NCBI GenBank assembly: GCA_030605045.1
Contig: JAUWBK010000012.1
Span: forward strand, 1 to 12,516
Origin: Dehalococcoidia bacterium
GTDB taxonomy: Bacteria > Chloroflexota > Dehalococcoidia > Dehalococcoidales > RBG-16-60-22
Reading direction: 5' to 3'
Length of the DNA: 12,516 nt
Part shown: positions 1-6,275 of the stretch, piece after piece
Position numbering within the stretch: the first letter of the stretch is position 1
Layout of the letters: every line of letters begins with the position of its first letter
The notes under the pieces: generated by a model
The model's input: only the letters and a program-made list of their open reading frames with translations
What the model was told of the DNA's origin: nothing
Databases searched by the model: none
Made by a program: the position numbers and the translations under genes

Positions 1-210
1 GCTAAAGAAAAGGTAAAGTTTGAGGTTGAAGAAGCCAGAAAAGTCGAAGAAGTAGCAGAGCCGGCTGAAAAAGAAGCTGAGCAAGAGAGGCAAATTGAGG
101 AAAGTCTAAAACAGGTAGAAAGTATTTGTGAAGAATTAAGAGCCGGGAAAGTTGACACCAAGGAAGCAATACAAAAGCTTTTAGATATTTCGGAAAGGAT
201 TCCTGAGTAG
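1..210 (+). CDS. C-terminal end of a Lys/Glu-rich coiled-coil protein (5' partial)
   Basis: An open frame enters from the left edge and stops at TAG 208-210, giving 69 residues of a longer protein. The visible part is almost all Glu, Lys, Ala and Gln with heptad-like spacing (for example EVAEPAEKEAEQERQIEESL), which predicts a long charged helix or coiled coil. It ends in a less charged helical segment, ELRAGKVDTKEAIQKLLDIS. I do not recognise the family: the N-terminal domains that would identify it lie outside the window. It converges on the hydrolase gene that ends at 254; the 43-base gap shows no clear terminator hairpin. The reading frame is well supported by the absence of stops and the consistent composition; the function is unknown. 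Confidence 0.7.
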   Translation, partial: AKEKVKFEVEEARKVEEVAEPAEKEAEQERQIEESLKQVESICEELRAGKVDTKEAIQKLLDISERIPE

Positions 211-253
211 CTATTCCCTATTTGCTACTGGAAGAGTTGGCTAGAGATAAGTC

Positions 254-886
254 TCAATAGTCAAGCAAAAATACCTGTGTGCTGGTAGGTAGACTTGACG
301 GGGTGAGGGATAACTTAGGTTGGGAACTAATCTGCTCTATCCCCATTTCCTTGAGGAACTTTTCCACGGGACCTAGCTCTCGATTTAGTACTGGGGTTTT
401 ATAGTGCATCGGAATCACTATCTTCGGCTCAATCTGTCGAATCACCTCGGCAGCCATAGACGCATTAATCGTGGACACTCCTCCTACTGGAAGCAGGAGC
501 ACATCAACATCGCCTATCTCTTCTAGCTGCTCTACAGTAAGCACATGTCCCAGGTCACCAAGGTGACATATCGTCATCCCATCTACTTCCATAAGATAGG
601 CGGTGTTCTTGCCTCTCTTTTCACCACCCTCCGCATCGTGAAAGGTGAGTATCCCGATAATCAGGACACCGCTAATTTCATACTCGCCAGGCCTGGTGAC
701 TAACTTGGGTTTACCACCAACCCCCTGAAGATAAGAATGAGACGGATGCTGATGGCTCACCGTGATAATATCAGCTGTCGGCTTACCTAGTGAATAGCCT
801 AAGTCGGGTGGATAAGGGTCAGTAACAATTACCGCCTGTCTACCCCTGATTCTAAAGCAGGAGTGACCTAACCAATTGATATCCAT
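254..886 (-). CDS. Metallo-beta-lactamase-fold (UlaG/COG2220-like) hydrolase with altered metal motif
   Basis: A 210-residue protein of the compact single-domain MBL-fold group (COG2220, relatives of UlaG and UPF0173). Numbering from the ATG at 886: the N-terminal WLGHSCFRI strand-loop (His8), Asp23 in TDPYPP, the motif-2 loop SHQHPSH (His45, His47, His50), His83 in TFHD, Asp111 in GDLGH, and His161 in PMHYKT near the end. These give most of the usual two-metal ligands, but the Asp of HxHxDH is Ser49. Members are cytoplasmic metal-dependent hydrolases; the substrate cannot be told from sequence. The frame stays open upstream to a TTG at 922, but that codon lies in the -35 box of a good promoter (894-922) and has no Shine-Dalgarno, so I use ATG 886. 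This ATG would sit at or next to the transcription start, implying a leaderless mRNA. It is divergent from hrcA. Confidence 0.85.
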   Translation of the reverse strand: MDINWLGHSCFRIRGRQAVIVTDPYPPDLGYSLGKPTADIITVSHQHPSHSYLQGVGGKPKLVTRPGEYEISGVLIIGILTFHDAEGGEKRGKNTAYLMEVDGMTICHLGDLGHVLTVEQLEEIGDVDVLLLPVGGVSTINASMAAEVIRQIEPKIVIPMHYKTPVLNRELGPVEKFLKEMGIEQISSQPKLSLTPSSLPTSTQVFLLDY

Positions 887-893
887 CGGCCCA

Positions 894-922
894 AATATAT
901 CATAGGCAAACCTGACGGTCAA
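894..922 (-). promoter_or_regulatory. Promoter of the MBL-fold hydrolase gene
   Basis: Reading the minus strand, TTGACC (922-917) is followed after 17 bases by TATATT (899-894); each hexamer matches the sigma-70 consensus at five of six positions. The expected start, about seven bases past the -10 box, falls at 886-888, on the ATG chosen for the hydrolase. This argues for a leaderless transcript and against the upstream TTG start. Confidence 0.55.
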
Positions 923-953
923 GGAAGGTTCCGAAACAATCCCTCAATTTCTC

Positions 954-983
954 TTGACAAGCAACAGCTAAAGGTGGTAAATT
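954..983 (+). promoter_or_regulatory. Promoter of the hrcA-grpE-dnaK operon
   Basis: TTGACA (954-959) is a perfect -35 box. TAAATT (978-983), after an 18-base spacer, is a four-of-six -10 box. The predicted transcription start lies near 990, directly at the left edge of the CIRCE-type repeat (992-1018), the usual placement that lets HrcA block initiation or escape. Confidence 0.6.
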
Positions 984-991
984 AATACTGA

Positions 992-1018
992 TTAGCAGTC
1001 TCAGGCTTAGACTGCTAA
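992..1018 (+). promoter_or_regulatory. CIRCE operator (variant), HrcA binding site
   Basis: A perfect inverted repeat TTAGCAGTC-N9-GACTGCTAA; the arms extend to ten base pairs if A991 and T1019 are counted. The known CIRCE consensus is TTAGCACTC-N9-GAGTGCTAA, so arm length and 9-base spacer match exactly. The one difference is the seventh base of the left arm (G998 for C), with the complementary change in the right arm (C1012 for G), so dyad symmetry is kept. It lies between the -10 box and the hrcA Shine-Dalgarno, so it is both an operator and part of the 5' leader. Identification as the HrcA target is strong because hrcA itself follows. Confidence 0.9.
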
Positions 1019-1019
1019 T

Positions 1020-1025
1020 GGAGGT
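1020..1025 (+). promoter_or_regulatory. Shine-Dalgarno of hrcA
   Basis: GGAGGT lies four bases before ATG 1030. It decides the start: the in-frame ATG at 1018 overlaps the last base of the CIRCE repeat and has no ribosome binding site. Confidence 0.75.
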
Positions 1026-1029
1026 AAAG

Positions 1030-2082
1030 ATGTTATCTGACAGAGCCGAAACAATACTTAAGTCGATAGTATCAAAATATATTACCCAAGCAGTACCGGT
1101 GCCCTCACAAGGTATCGCTAATGCCCCAGAACTGGGGGTAAGTTCGGCTACCATCCGCAATGAGATGGCACGCCTGGAGCAAGAGGGCTACATTATCCGT
1201 GCTCACCCCTCAGCCGGAAGCATACCCTCAGATAAAGGCTACCGCTACTATGTAGAATCGCTGAGAGAGGTAAGGCTCTCCCTTTCCGAGCAGCGTTTGA
1301 TAAGTCACCTCTTCCATCAGGTGGAGAAGGAACTGGAGAAGTGGCTAAGCCTGGCGGCAACGCTTTTAGCCCAGCAGGTTCAAAATATGGCGGTAGTGAC
1401 TATGCCTAAGCCAACCGACTGCCGACTCAAGCATTTAGAGCTAGTTGCCCTGCAAGACTCTCTGGCGTTGGTTGTCCTTGTCCTTCATGGCGCAAAAGTA
1501 AAGCAACAGCTAATAATCTTTGACCAAGTTGTCGCTCAACCAGAGCTAACGACCATGGCCAACAAACTAAATGCCGCCTATTCTGGCTTGACCAGCCGGC
1601 AGATTTCAGCTAAAGACTTAGACCTTTCCCCTGCGGAACAGCAAATAACCGACCTTTTACTAAACATGCTGAAAGCTGAAGATGAGCAGGAGTATGAAGA
1701 ACCTTACCTCGATGGCTTGCACTTTATGTTGAACCAGCCTGAATTTACTCACAGTCACCAAATGCTCGACTTAATGGAATTGGTTGAGCATAGAAACCTG
1801 CTGAAAAACATCATACCGAAGGGGCTGGGAAGCCACAAAGTACAGGTGGTTATCGGCAGGGAGAATAGAGACGAGGCCTTCCACAACTGCAGCGTCGTCA
1901 TCAGCAGATACGGTGTCCCTGACGAAGCTGTAGGCACCGTCGGTGTACTTGGCCCTACCCGAATGCCCTATGCTCACACCATCTCCACGGTAGGCTATTT
2001 GTCCTCAGTGTTGAGTAAACTGGTGGCCGGACTATACGGAAGAGAAATACCAGTCAGGACAATTCTGAATGACACCAATTGA
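1030..2082 (+). CDS. hrcA: Heat-inducible transcription repressor HrcA
   Basis: HrcA is a dimeric repressor that binds CIRCE operators and shuts off chaperone operons until heat shock titrates its folding helper GroEL. The 350-residue length is typical. From ATG 1030, residues 1 to about 75 are the winged-helix DNA-binding domain, with the recognition region SSATIRNEMARLEQEGYI (38-55) and the family signature HPSAGSIPSDKGYR (59-72). The rest is the GAF-like and dimerisation part, ending with GTVGVLGPTRMPYAHTIS and a helix YLSSVLSKLV. The usual signature, as I recall it, is HTSAGRIPTDKGYR, so Thr-to-Pro, Arg-to-Ser and Thr-to-Ser changes are present. It is first gene of the hrcA-grpE-dnaK operon, directly behind the variant CIRCE, so it is very likely autoregulated. 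Confidence 0.97.
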   Translation: MLSDRAETILKSIVSKYITQAVPVPSQGIANAPELGVSSATIRNEMARLEQEGYIIRAHPSAGSIPSDKGYRYYVESLREVRLSLSEQRLISHLFHQVEKELEKWLSLAATLLAQQVQNMAVVTMPKPTDCRLKHLELVALQDSLALVVLVLHGAKVKQQLIIFDQVVAQPELTTMANKLNAAYSGLTSRQISAKDLDLSPAEQQITDLLLNMLKAEDEQEYEEPYLDGLHFMLNQPEFTHSHQMLDLMELVEHRNLLKNIIPKGLGSHKVQVVIGRENRDEAFHNCSVVISRYGVPDEAVGTVGVLGPTRMPYAHTISTVGYLSSVLSKLVAGLYGREIPVRTILNDTN

Positions 2083-2136
2083 TAACGATTAAAGGGAGAC
2101 AAGTTCCCTCTGAACCAGTTTCCCTGCTTCTGCAAA

Positions 2137-2167
2137 TTGACAGGAATAAAGTGACTAAAGTCATATT
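2137..2167 (+). promoter_or_regulatory. Possible internal promoter before grpE (weak)
   Basis: TTGACA (2137-2142) is a perfect -35 box, but the best -10 candidate, CATATT (2162-2167), matches at four of six positions and the spacer is 19 bases. It lies in the 115-base gap between hrcA and grpE. No CIRCE-like repeat is seen here. It could let grpE-dnaK be transcribed apart from hrcA, or be chance. Confidence 0.3.
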
Positions 2168-2197
2168 GAAAAGTCAAAGATTAAGGTAGGATTATTA

Positions 2198-2746
2198 ATG
2201 ATGCCATCAGAGTCAGCAGAAAATCCAAACAGTGAGGCAGTACCAGAGGTTACGGAAACGGAGGATATTGAGAGCCTGAAACAGGCGCTGGCTGAGGAAA
2301 AGGTAAAGGCTGAGGGCTATCTGGCTAACTGGCAAAGAACCCAGGCCGATTTTATTAACTACAAGCGACGCAACGAGCAGGAAAGAGAGGAGTTTAACAA
2401 GTTCGCCAACACTGGCCTAGTGCTTAGCCTTTTACCCGTCCTTGATGACCTGGAGCGAGCTCTGGCTTCTATTCCGGTTAAATCAGCCAGGCTACCCTGG
2501 GTAGATGGCATCAGGCTCATTGAGCGCAAGTTCCGAGCCAGCTTGGAGACCCAAGGGCTGACCCCAATTAAGGCACTGGGGGAGCCATTTGACCCCAATC
2601 TCCACGAAGCAGTGAGACAAGATAAAGGTAAAGAAGGAATAGTTATCGAGGAACTAAAAAAAGGATACAAGTTTCATGATAGAGTTATTCGTCCAACTAT
2701 GGTCGTAGTTGGCAATGGCGAAGAGGTAGCAAAGGAGGAGAGATAA
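2198..2746 (+). CDS. grpE: Nucleotide exchange factor GrpE
   Basis: GrpE is the cytoplasmic dimer that opens the DnaK nucleotide cleft to release ADP. The 182 residues show the normal layout: an acidic disordered N-terminus (1-25), a long paired helix (26-75) containing NWQRTQADFINYKRR, a four-helix-bundle part (76-120) with LLPVLDDLERAL, and the C-terminal beta-wing with the hallmarks EPFDPNLHEAV (129-139) and GYKFHDRVIRPTMVVV (156-171). The gene begins with two consecutive ATG codons (2198 and 2201), preceded by AAGGTAGG at 2183-2190; either could be used. Its TAA touches the dnaK ATG with no base between, and the dnaK ribosome binding site lies inside grpE, so the two are probably translationally coupled. 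Confidence 0.97.
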   Translation: MMPSESAENPNSEAVPEVTETEDIESLKQALAEEKVKAEGYLANWQRTQADFINYKRRNEQEREEFNKFANTGLVLSLLPVLDDLERALASIPVKSARLPWVDGIRLIERKFRASLETQGLTPIKALGEPFDPNLHEAVRQDKGKEGIVIEELKKGYKFHDRVIRPTMVVVGNGEEVAKEER

Positions 2747-4669
2747 ATGGCAAGGGTTATCGGTATTGATTTAGGCACAACTTTCAGCGAGGTAGCCGTG
2801 ATGCAGGGTGGAGAGCCGGTAGTTATTCCTTCGGCTGAGGGCGGTGATCTCATTCCTTCGGTAGTGGCTATAACTAAGAGTGGGGAACGTCTGGTAGGAC
2901 AAATAGCTAAGCGCCAAGCTGTCGTTAATCCAGAGAACACCATCCACAGTATTAAGAGATTCATGGGTCGTAAGTGGGGAGAGCCAGCAGGGCGCGAACT
3001 GCCAGTAGAGGAGGACGCCAAGCGTAAAAGCTATAAGGTAACGAAGGCACCTAATAATGATGTGCGGGTGGTGATGGGGGGAAAAGAGTACAGTCCGCCC
3101 GAAATTTCGGCGATGATTTTGCAAAAACTTAAAACAGATGCCGAGGCTTACCTTGGTGAGAAGGTTACCGAAGCCGTTATCACCGTGCCTGCTTACTTCA
3201 ATGATAGTCAGCGGCAGGCAACCAAGGATGCCGGCAAGATAGCTGGTCTGGAGGTACTGCGAATAATTAACGAACCTACAACCGCCTCCCTAGCCTACGG
3301 ACTGGATAAGAAAAAGGACGAGACTATCGCCGTCTATGACCTCGGTGGCGGGACTTTTGATATCTCCATCCTTGAGCTAGGTGAAGGCACTTTCCAGGTC
3401 AAGTCAACTAACGGCGATACTCACCTCGGTGGTGACGACTTCGACCAGAAAGTTATTGACTGGCTGTGCGATGAATTCAAACGAGAACAGGGAATAGACC
3501 TCAGACAGGATAAAATGGCACTTCAGCGACTGAAGGAAGCCGCCGAAAAGGCCAAGTGCGAGCTATCCACCGTCCAGCAGACTGAGGTAAACCTTCCCTT
3601 TATCACCGCCGATGCCAGTGGCCCAAAACACCTCAGTATAACCCTTACCCGAGCTAAGCTGGAGCAACTGGTGATGGACCTGGTGGAGAAAACCGTGGGC
3701 CCCTGTAAGCAAGCTCTGGAAGATGCCGAAAAGACAACCGCCCAGATTGATGAAGTGATTCTAGTTGGCGGGCAGACCAGAATGCCACTGGTGCAGGAAA
3801 AAGTAAAACAATTTTTCGGCAAGGAACCCCACAAGGGCGTCAATCCGGATGAGGTAGTCGCCATTGGTGCCGCCATTCAGGCCGGAGTACTAGGGGGAGA
3901 GGTTAAGGATGTGTTACTACTTGATGTTACTCCCCTTACCCTGGGTATTGAGACCCTTGGTGGCGTGGCCACCCCCCTCATTTCACGCAACACCACCATC
4001 CCTACTTCCAAGACCCAGATTTTCAGCACGGCTGCGGATAATCAGCCCAGTGTCGAGATTCACGTCCTGCAGGGAGAAAGACCGATGGCCACCGATAACC
4101 GAACCCTGGGACGATTCATGCTTGATGGTATCCTGCCGGCGCCTCGAGGGATGCCCCAAGTTGAGGTTAGCTTCGATATTGATGCCAATGGCATCCTCAG
4201 TGTTAAGGCAATTGATAAGGGCACCGGTCGGGAGCAGAAGATAACGATTACTGCCTCCAGTGGACTGAGCAAGGAAGAGGTAGAAAGGATGCAGCGCGAA
4301 GCGGAAACGCACGCCGCTGAGGATGCCAAGCGCCGCGAGGAGGTGGAAACACGCAACGCCGCGGATACCATGGCCTATACCGCCGAGAAGACCCTCCGCG
4401 AGCATAAAGATAAGATACCCTCAGACTTGAATCAAGAAGTAGAGAGTAAGGTAGCCGCAGTACGCTCGGCATTACAGGGCACCGACATTGACGCCGTCCG
4501 GCGGGCAACTCAAGAACTGTCTGAGGCGATGCAGAAGGTTGGTGCTGCCGTCTACCAACAGCAGCAGCCACCACCGCCCGGTGGTGAGCCACCGCCCGAA
4601 GGTGAACCACCCCCAGGCGAAGGCGGAGAGGGAGAAGGTACGGTAGAGGGCGAATTCCGCGAGGTTTAG
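2747..4669 (+). CDS. dnaK: Hsp70 chaperone DnaK
   Basis: DnaK is the ATP-driven Hsp70 chaperone that binds exposed hydrophobic segments with its DnaJ and GrpE partners. It has 640 residues. The ATPase domain (1 to about 385) has the phosphate loops IGIDLGTTF (5-13) and VYDLGGGTFDIS (197-208) and the adenosine motif VILVGGQTRMP (338-348). Thr225 in NGDTHLGGDD is the usual autophosphorylation position. The interdomain linker is VLLLDVTPLTLG (389-400); the peptide-binding domain and helical lid follow. The last 35 residues are a Gln/Pro/Gly/Glu tail, with EGEFREV at the end in place of the common DAEFEEV-like terminus. A strong Shine-Dalgarno (GGAGG, 2734-2738) precedes ATG 2747. It is third gene of the CIRCE-controlled operon. 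No dnaJ follows in this window. Confidence 0.98.
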   Translation: MARVIGIDLGTTFSEVAVMQGGEPVVIPSAEGGDLIPSVVAITKSGERLVGQIAKRQAVVNPENTIHSIKRFMGRKWGEPAGRELPVEEDAKRKSYKVTKAPNNDVRVVMGGKEYSPPEISAMILQKLKTDAEAYLGEKVTEAVITVPAYFNDSQRQATKDAGKIAGLEVLRIINEPTTASLAYGLDKKKDETIAVYDLGGGTFDISILELGEGTFQVKSTNGDTHLGGDDFDQKVIDWLCDEFKREQGIDLRQDKMALQRLKEAAEKAKCELSTVQQTEVNLPFITADASGPKHLSITLTRAKLEQLVMDLVEKTVGPCKQALEDAEKTTAQIDEVILVGGQTRMPLVQEKVKQFFGKEPHKGVNPDEVVAIGAAIQAGVLGGEVKDVLLLDVTPLTLGIETLGGVATPLISRNTTIPTSKTQIFSTAADNQPSVEIHVLQGERPMATDNRTLGRFMLDGILPAPRGMPQVEVSFDIDANGILSVKAIDKGTGREQKITITASSGLSKEEVERMQREAETHAAEDAKRREEVETRNAADTMAYTAEKTLREHKDKIPSDLNQEVESKVAAVRSALQGTDIDAVRRATQELSEAMQKVGAAVYQQQQPPPPGGEPPPEGEPPPGEGGEGEGTVEGEFREV

Positions 4670-4750
4670 GTATCAAAAGAAAATGCTAACCATATGGATA
4701 GAGTCAGAGCTTGCACACATAGGGTTACTTGAATTATTATTTTATGGCAC

Positions 4751-4780
4751 TTGTTATTAAACCGTCACCTATGGTATACT
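4751..4780 (+). promoter_or_regulatory. Promoter of the fic gene (extended -10)
   Basis: TTGTTA (4751-4756, four of six) lies 18 bases before TATACT (4775-4780, five of six), and TGG at 4772-4774 makes an extended -10 element. It falls in the 187-base gap after dnaK, so the fic gene is probably transcribed separately from the heat-shock operon. The -35 box overlaps the first of two TGTTATTAAA repeats. Confidence 0.6.
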
Positions 4781-4829
4781 TTAATAAGAATGGCAAGGGG
4801 TCATGTTATTAAAGAATTGGTTAAATAAC
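4752..4829 (+). repeat. Repeated GTTATTAAA sites around the fic promoter
   Basis: TGTTATTAAA occurs twice in the same orientation (4752-4761 and 4804-4813), exactly 52 bases apart. An inverted near-copy, TTAAATAAC (4821-4829), pairs with the second copy (4805-4813) in eight of nine positions across a 7-base spacer. One copy covers the -35 box and the palindrome lies downstream of the transcription start, a layout typical of operator sites. The region is AT-rich, so chance is possible. Confidence 0.35.
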
Positions 4830-4865
4830 GGCATATTTGAAGACTAACCCAAGGGTGTGAGAGTG

Positions 4866-6032
4866 ATGCATAATCCAAATGAGCAAACTGTACGAGCTGG
4901 ATTATATGTTGAACAAAGTCGAGGCTATAAGGTCTTCATCCCAAGGCCTCTGCCGCCGGATCCGCCGATTATGATTGACATTCAATTAGCTGACCTGTGT
5001 TCCAAAGCGGACAGGTCTTTAGGGCGACTAGACGGTTCAGCTGAGATACTTCCAAACCCTGACCTATTTGTCAGCATGTATGTGCGTAAGGAAGCCATTC
5101 TAAGCTCTCAAATCGAAGGAACCCAAGCCTCACTAGAAGATGTACTTGCATATGAAGCTATTTCTGAGCGCCGAAGGTTGTCTCGTGGCGTTGGTGAAGT
5201 CGTCAACTATATTGACGCTATGAACGATAGCATTCAAAGCCTCGGCACTTTACCATTTAACAATGAAATCCTTAAGAAGGCTCATCAAATACTCGTGAAG
5301 GGAGTCCGAGGCGCTAAAAAGTCACCTGGTAAGTTCCGACAATCTCAAAACTGGATTGGCGCCCCTAGTTCTGACCTCTTCACTGCATCCTTCATCCCGC
5401 CACCACCAAGCGAAGTAGAGAAGTCGATGTCTGACCTTGAGAAATATATCAACAACGACAAAACTATGCCCATGCTGATAAAGTGTGGTCTAGTGCATGC
5501 GCAGTTTGAAACCATCCATCCATTCTTGGATGGTAATGGTCGACTCGGTCGGCTTTTGGTCACACTTCTTCTCTGCCAACAAAAAATCATGAATCGCCCG
5601 CTGCTTTATCTAAGTGCCTATTTCAAGCAACATAGGAGTCAGTATTATGATAGGCTCCAAGGCGTACGTGATTCGGGGGACTGGGAGGGTTGGCTCAAGT
5701 TCTTCTTACAAGGAATCTGGCTCGTCTCCGATGAAGCATTCGGCACCGTGCGAGAAATCCTAGCTATGCGAGAAAAGCATCGACAGTTAATTTTAAACAA
5801 GGTGCGTAGCTCTGCTAACGGGCTTCTGTTGCTGGAACACTTATTCATGCATCCATTAATCAATATTAGTGACGTGGCGAAGCTTACATATGTTACCTAT
5901 CCTGCTGCGAATAACTTGGTTGCTGACTTTGTTTCTCATGGATTACTTAAAGAGATAACAGGGAAACAGCGTAACCGCCTCTTCCTCTATGAGCCGTACG
6001 TAGCTCTTCTCAGGAAGGGAACAGAACCATAG
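4866..6032 (+). CDS. Fic-domain AMP-transferase with N-terminal inhibitory motif and C-terminal winged helix
   Basis: Fic proteins usually transfer AMP from ATP to a hydroxyl side chain of a target protein. Numbering from ATG 4866 (388 residues): a Fic_N-type domain covers roughly 30-110 and holds the inhibitory motif S80-SQI-E84-G85, the (S/T)xxxE(G/N) pattern of class II Fic enzymes, in which the Glu blocks productive ATP binding. The Fic core (about 135-255) has the complete active-site loop HPFLDGNGRLGR (218-229), so catalysis should be intact. The C-terminus (about 310-375) looks like a winged helix (NISDVAKLTYVTYPAANNLV), as in SoFic-like proteins. GTG 4857 and GTG 4863 are alternative starts; AAGGG at 4851-4855 is best spaced for 4863 or 4866. 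It follows dnaK but has its own promoter. Base use looks more AT-rich than dnaK, consistent with acquired DNA. The target is unknown. Confidence 0.93.
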   Translation: MHNPNEQTVRAGLYVEQSRGYKVFIPRPLPPDPPIMIDIQLADLCSKADRSLGRLDGSAEILPNPDLFVSMYVRKEAILSSQIEGTQASLEDVLAYEAISERRRLSRGVGEVVNYIDAMNDSIQSLGTLPFNNEILKKAHQILVKGVRGAKKSPGKFRQSQNWIGAPSSDLFTASFIPPPPSEVEKSMSDLEKYINNDKTMPMLIKCGLVHAQFETIHPFLDGNGRLGRLLVTLLLCQQKIMNRPLLYLSAYFKQHRSQYYDRLQGVRDSGDWEGWLKFFLQGIWLVSDEAFGTVREILAMREKHRQLILNKVRSSANGLLLLEHLFMHPLINISDVAKLTYVTYPAANNLVADFVSHGLLKEITGKQRNRLFLYEPYVALLRKGTEP

Positions 6033-6186
6033 CCCGCAGCTTCTTCGTTCAATCATAAATTCCCCGGCAAGCTATGACAATAGACTTAACATAAATTCTG
6101 CGCTTTTCCATTTGAAGGAGAGGGGGATTAAGGGGGTGAGGTAGAAAGTAATCTGTCAACTAACTTTGGAACGAAGACTAAACGAG

Positions 6187-6215
6187 AGAAAAGAGAGGCG
6201 CCACCTCTCTTTTCT
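6187..6215 (+). terminator. Hairpin, probable terminator after fic
   Basis: A perfect 12-base-pair stem (AGAAAAGAGAGG, then CGCCA as the loop, then CCTCTCTTTTCT) is followed by a T-rich run (TGATTTTATTT). The A-rich left arm and T-rich right arm could serve both strands. It lies 154 bases after the fic stop and 60 before the radical SAM gene. The U-tract is interrupted, so a leader hairpin of the downstream gene remains possible. The rest of 6033-6275 shows only a G-rich patch (about 6115-6145) and no convincing promoter. Confidence 0.6.
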
Positions 6216-6264
6216 TGATTTTATTTCTCCATTTAAGATAAAGTCAGATATACCTGACCAGCAT

Positions 6265-6270
6265 GGAGGA
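6265..6270 (+). promoter_or_regulatory. Shine-Dalgarno supporting the TTG start of the radical SAM gene
   Basis: GGAGGA ends five bases before TTG 6276. The ATG at 6263 just upstream is in another frame and meets a stop after eight codons, so the TTG is the supported start. Confidence 0.7.
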
Positions 6271-6275
6271 ACAAT

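Noticed and set aside
887..922. TTG 922 as start of the hydrolase gene
   Set aside because: The TTG is part of the -35 box of the gene's own promoter and has no Shine-Dalgarno; the family-like sequence begins at the ATG at 886.
1018..1029. Upstream in-frame ATG as hrcA start
   Set aside because: It overlaps the last base of the CIRCE repeat and its first codons are themselves the Shine-Dalgarno for ATG 1030.
3983..4405. Minus-strand open frame opposite dnaK
   Set aside because: It is entirely inside the dnaK coding region, with no ribosome site or promoter and no family resemblance; the same applies to the other frames opposite dnaK.
4556..4620. Repeats at the dnaK 3' end as a tandem-repeat element
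   Set aside because: They encode the Pro/Gly/Glu tail in frame and are imperfect; they are better described as part of the protein.
6112..6145. G-rich stretch after fic as a G-quadruplex or dispersed repeat
   Set aside because: Only two G5 runs are present and no second copy occurs in the window, so neither claim can be supported here.
4670..6275. Fic gene as the toxin of a two-gene toxin-antitoxin pair
   Set aside because: The inhibitory motif is inside the same protein and no small antitoxin ORF is seen on either side.
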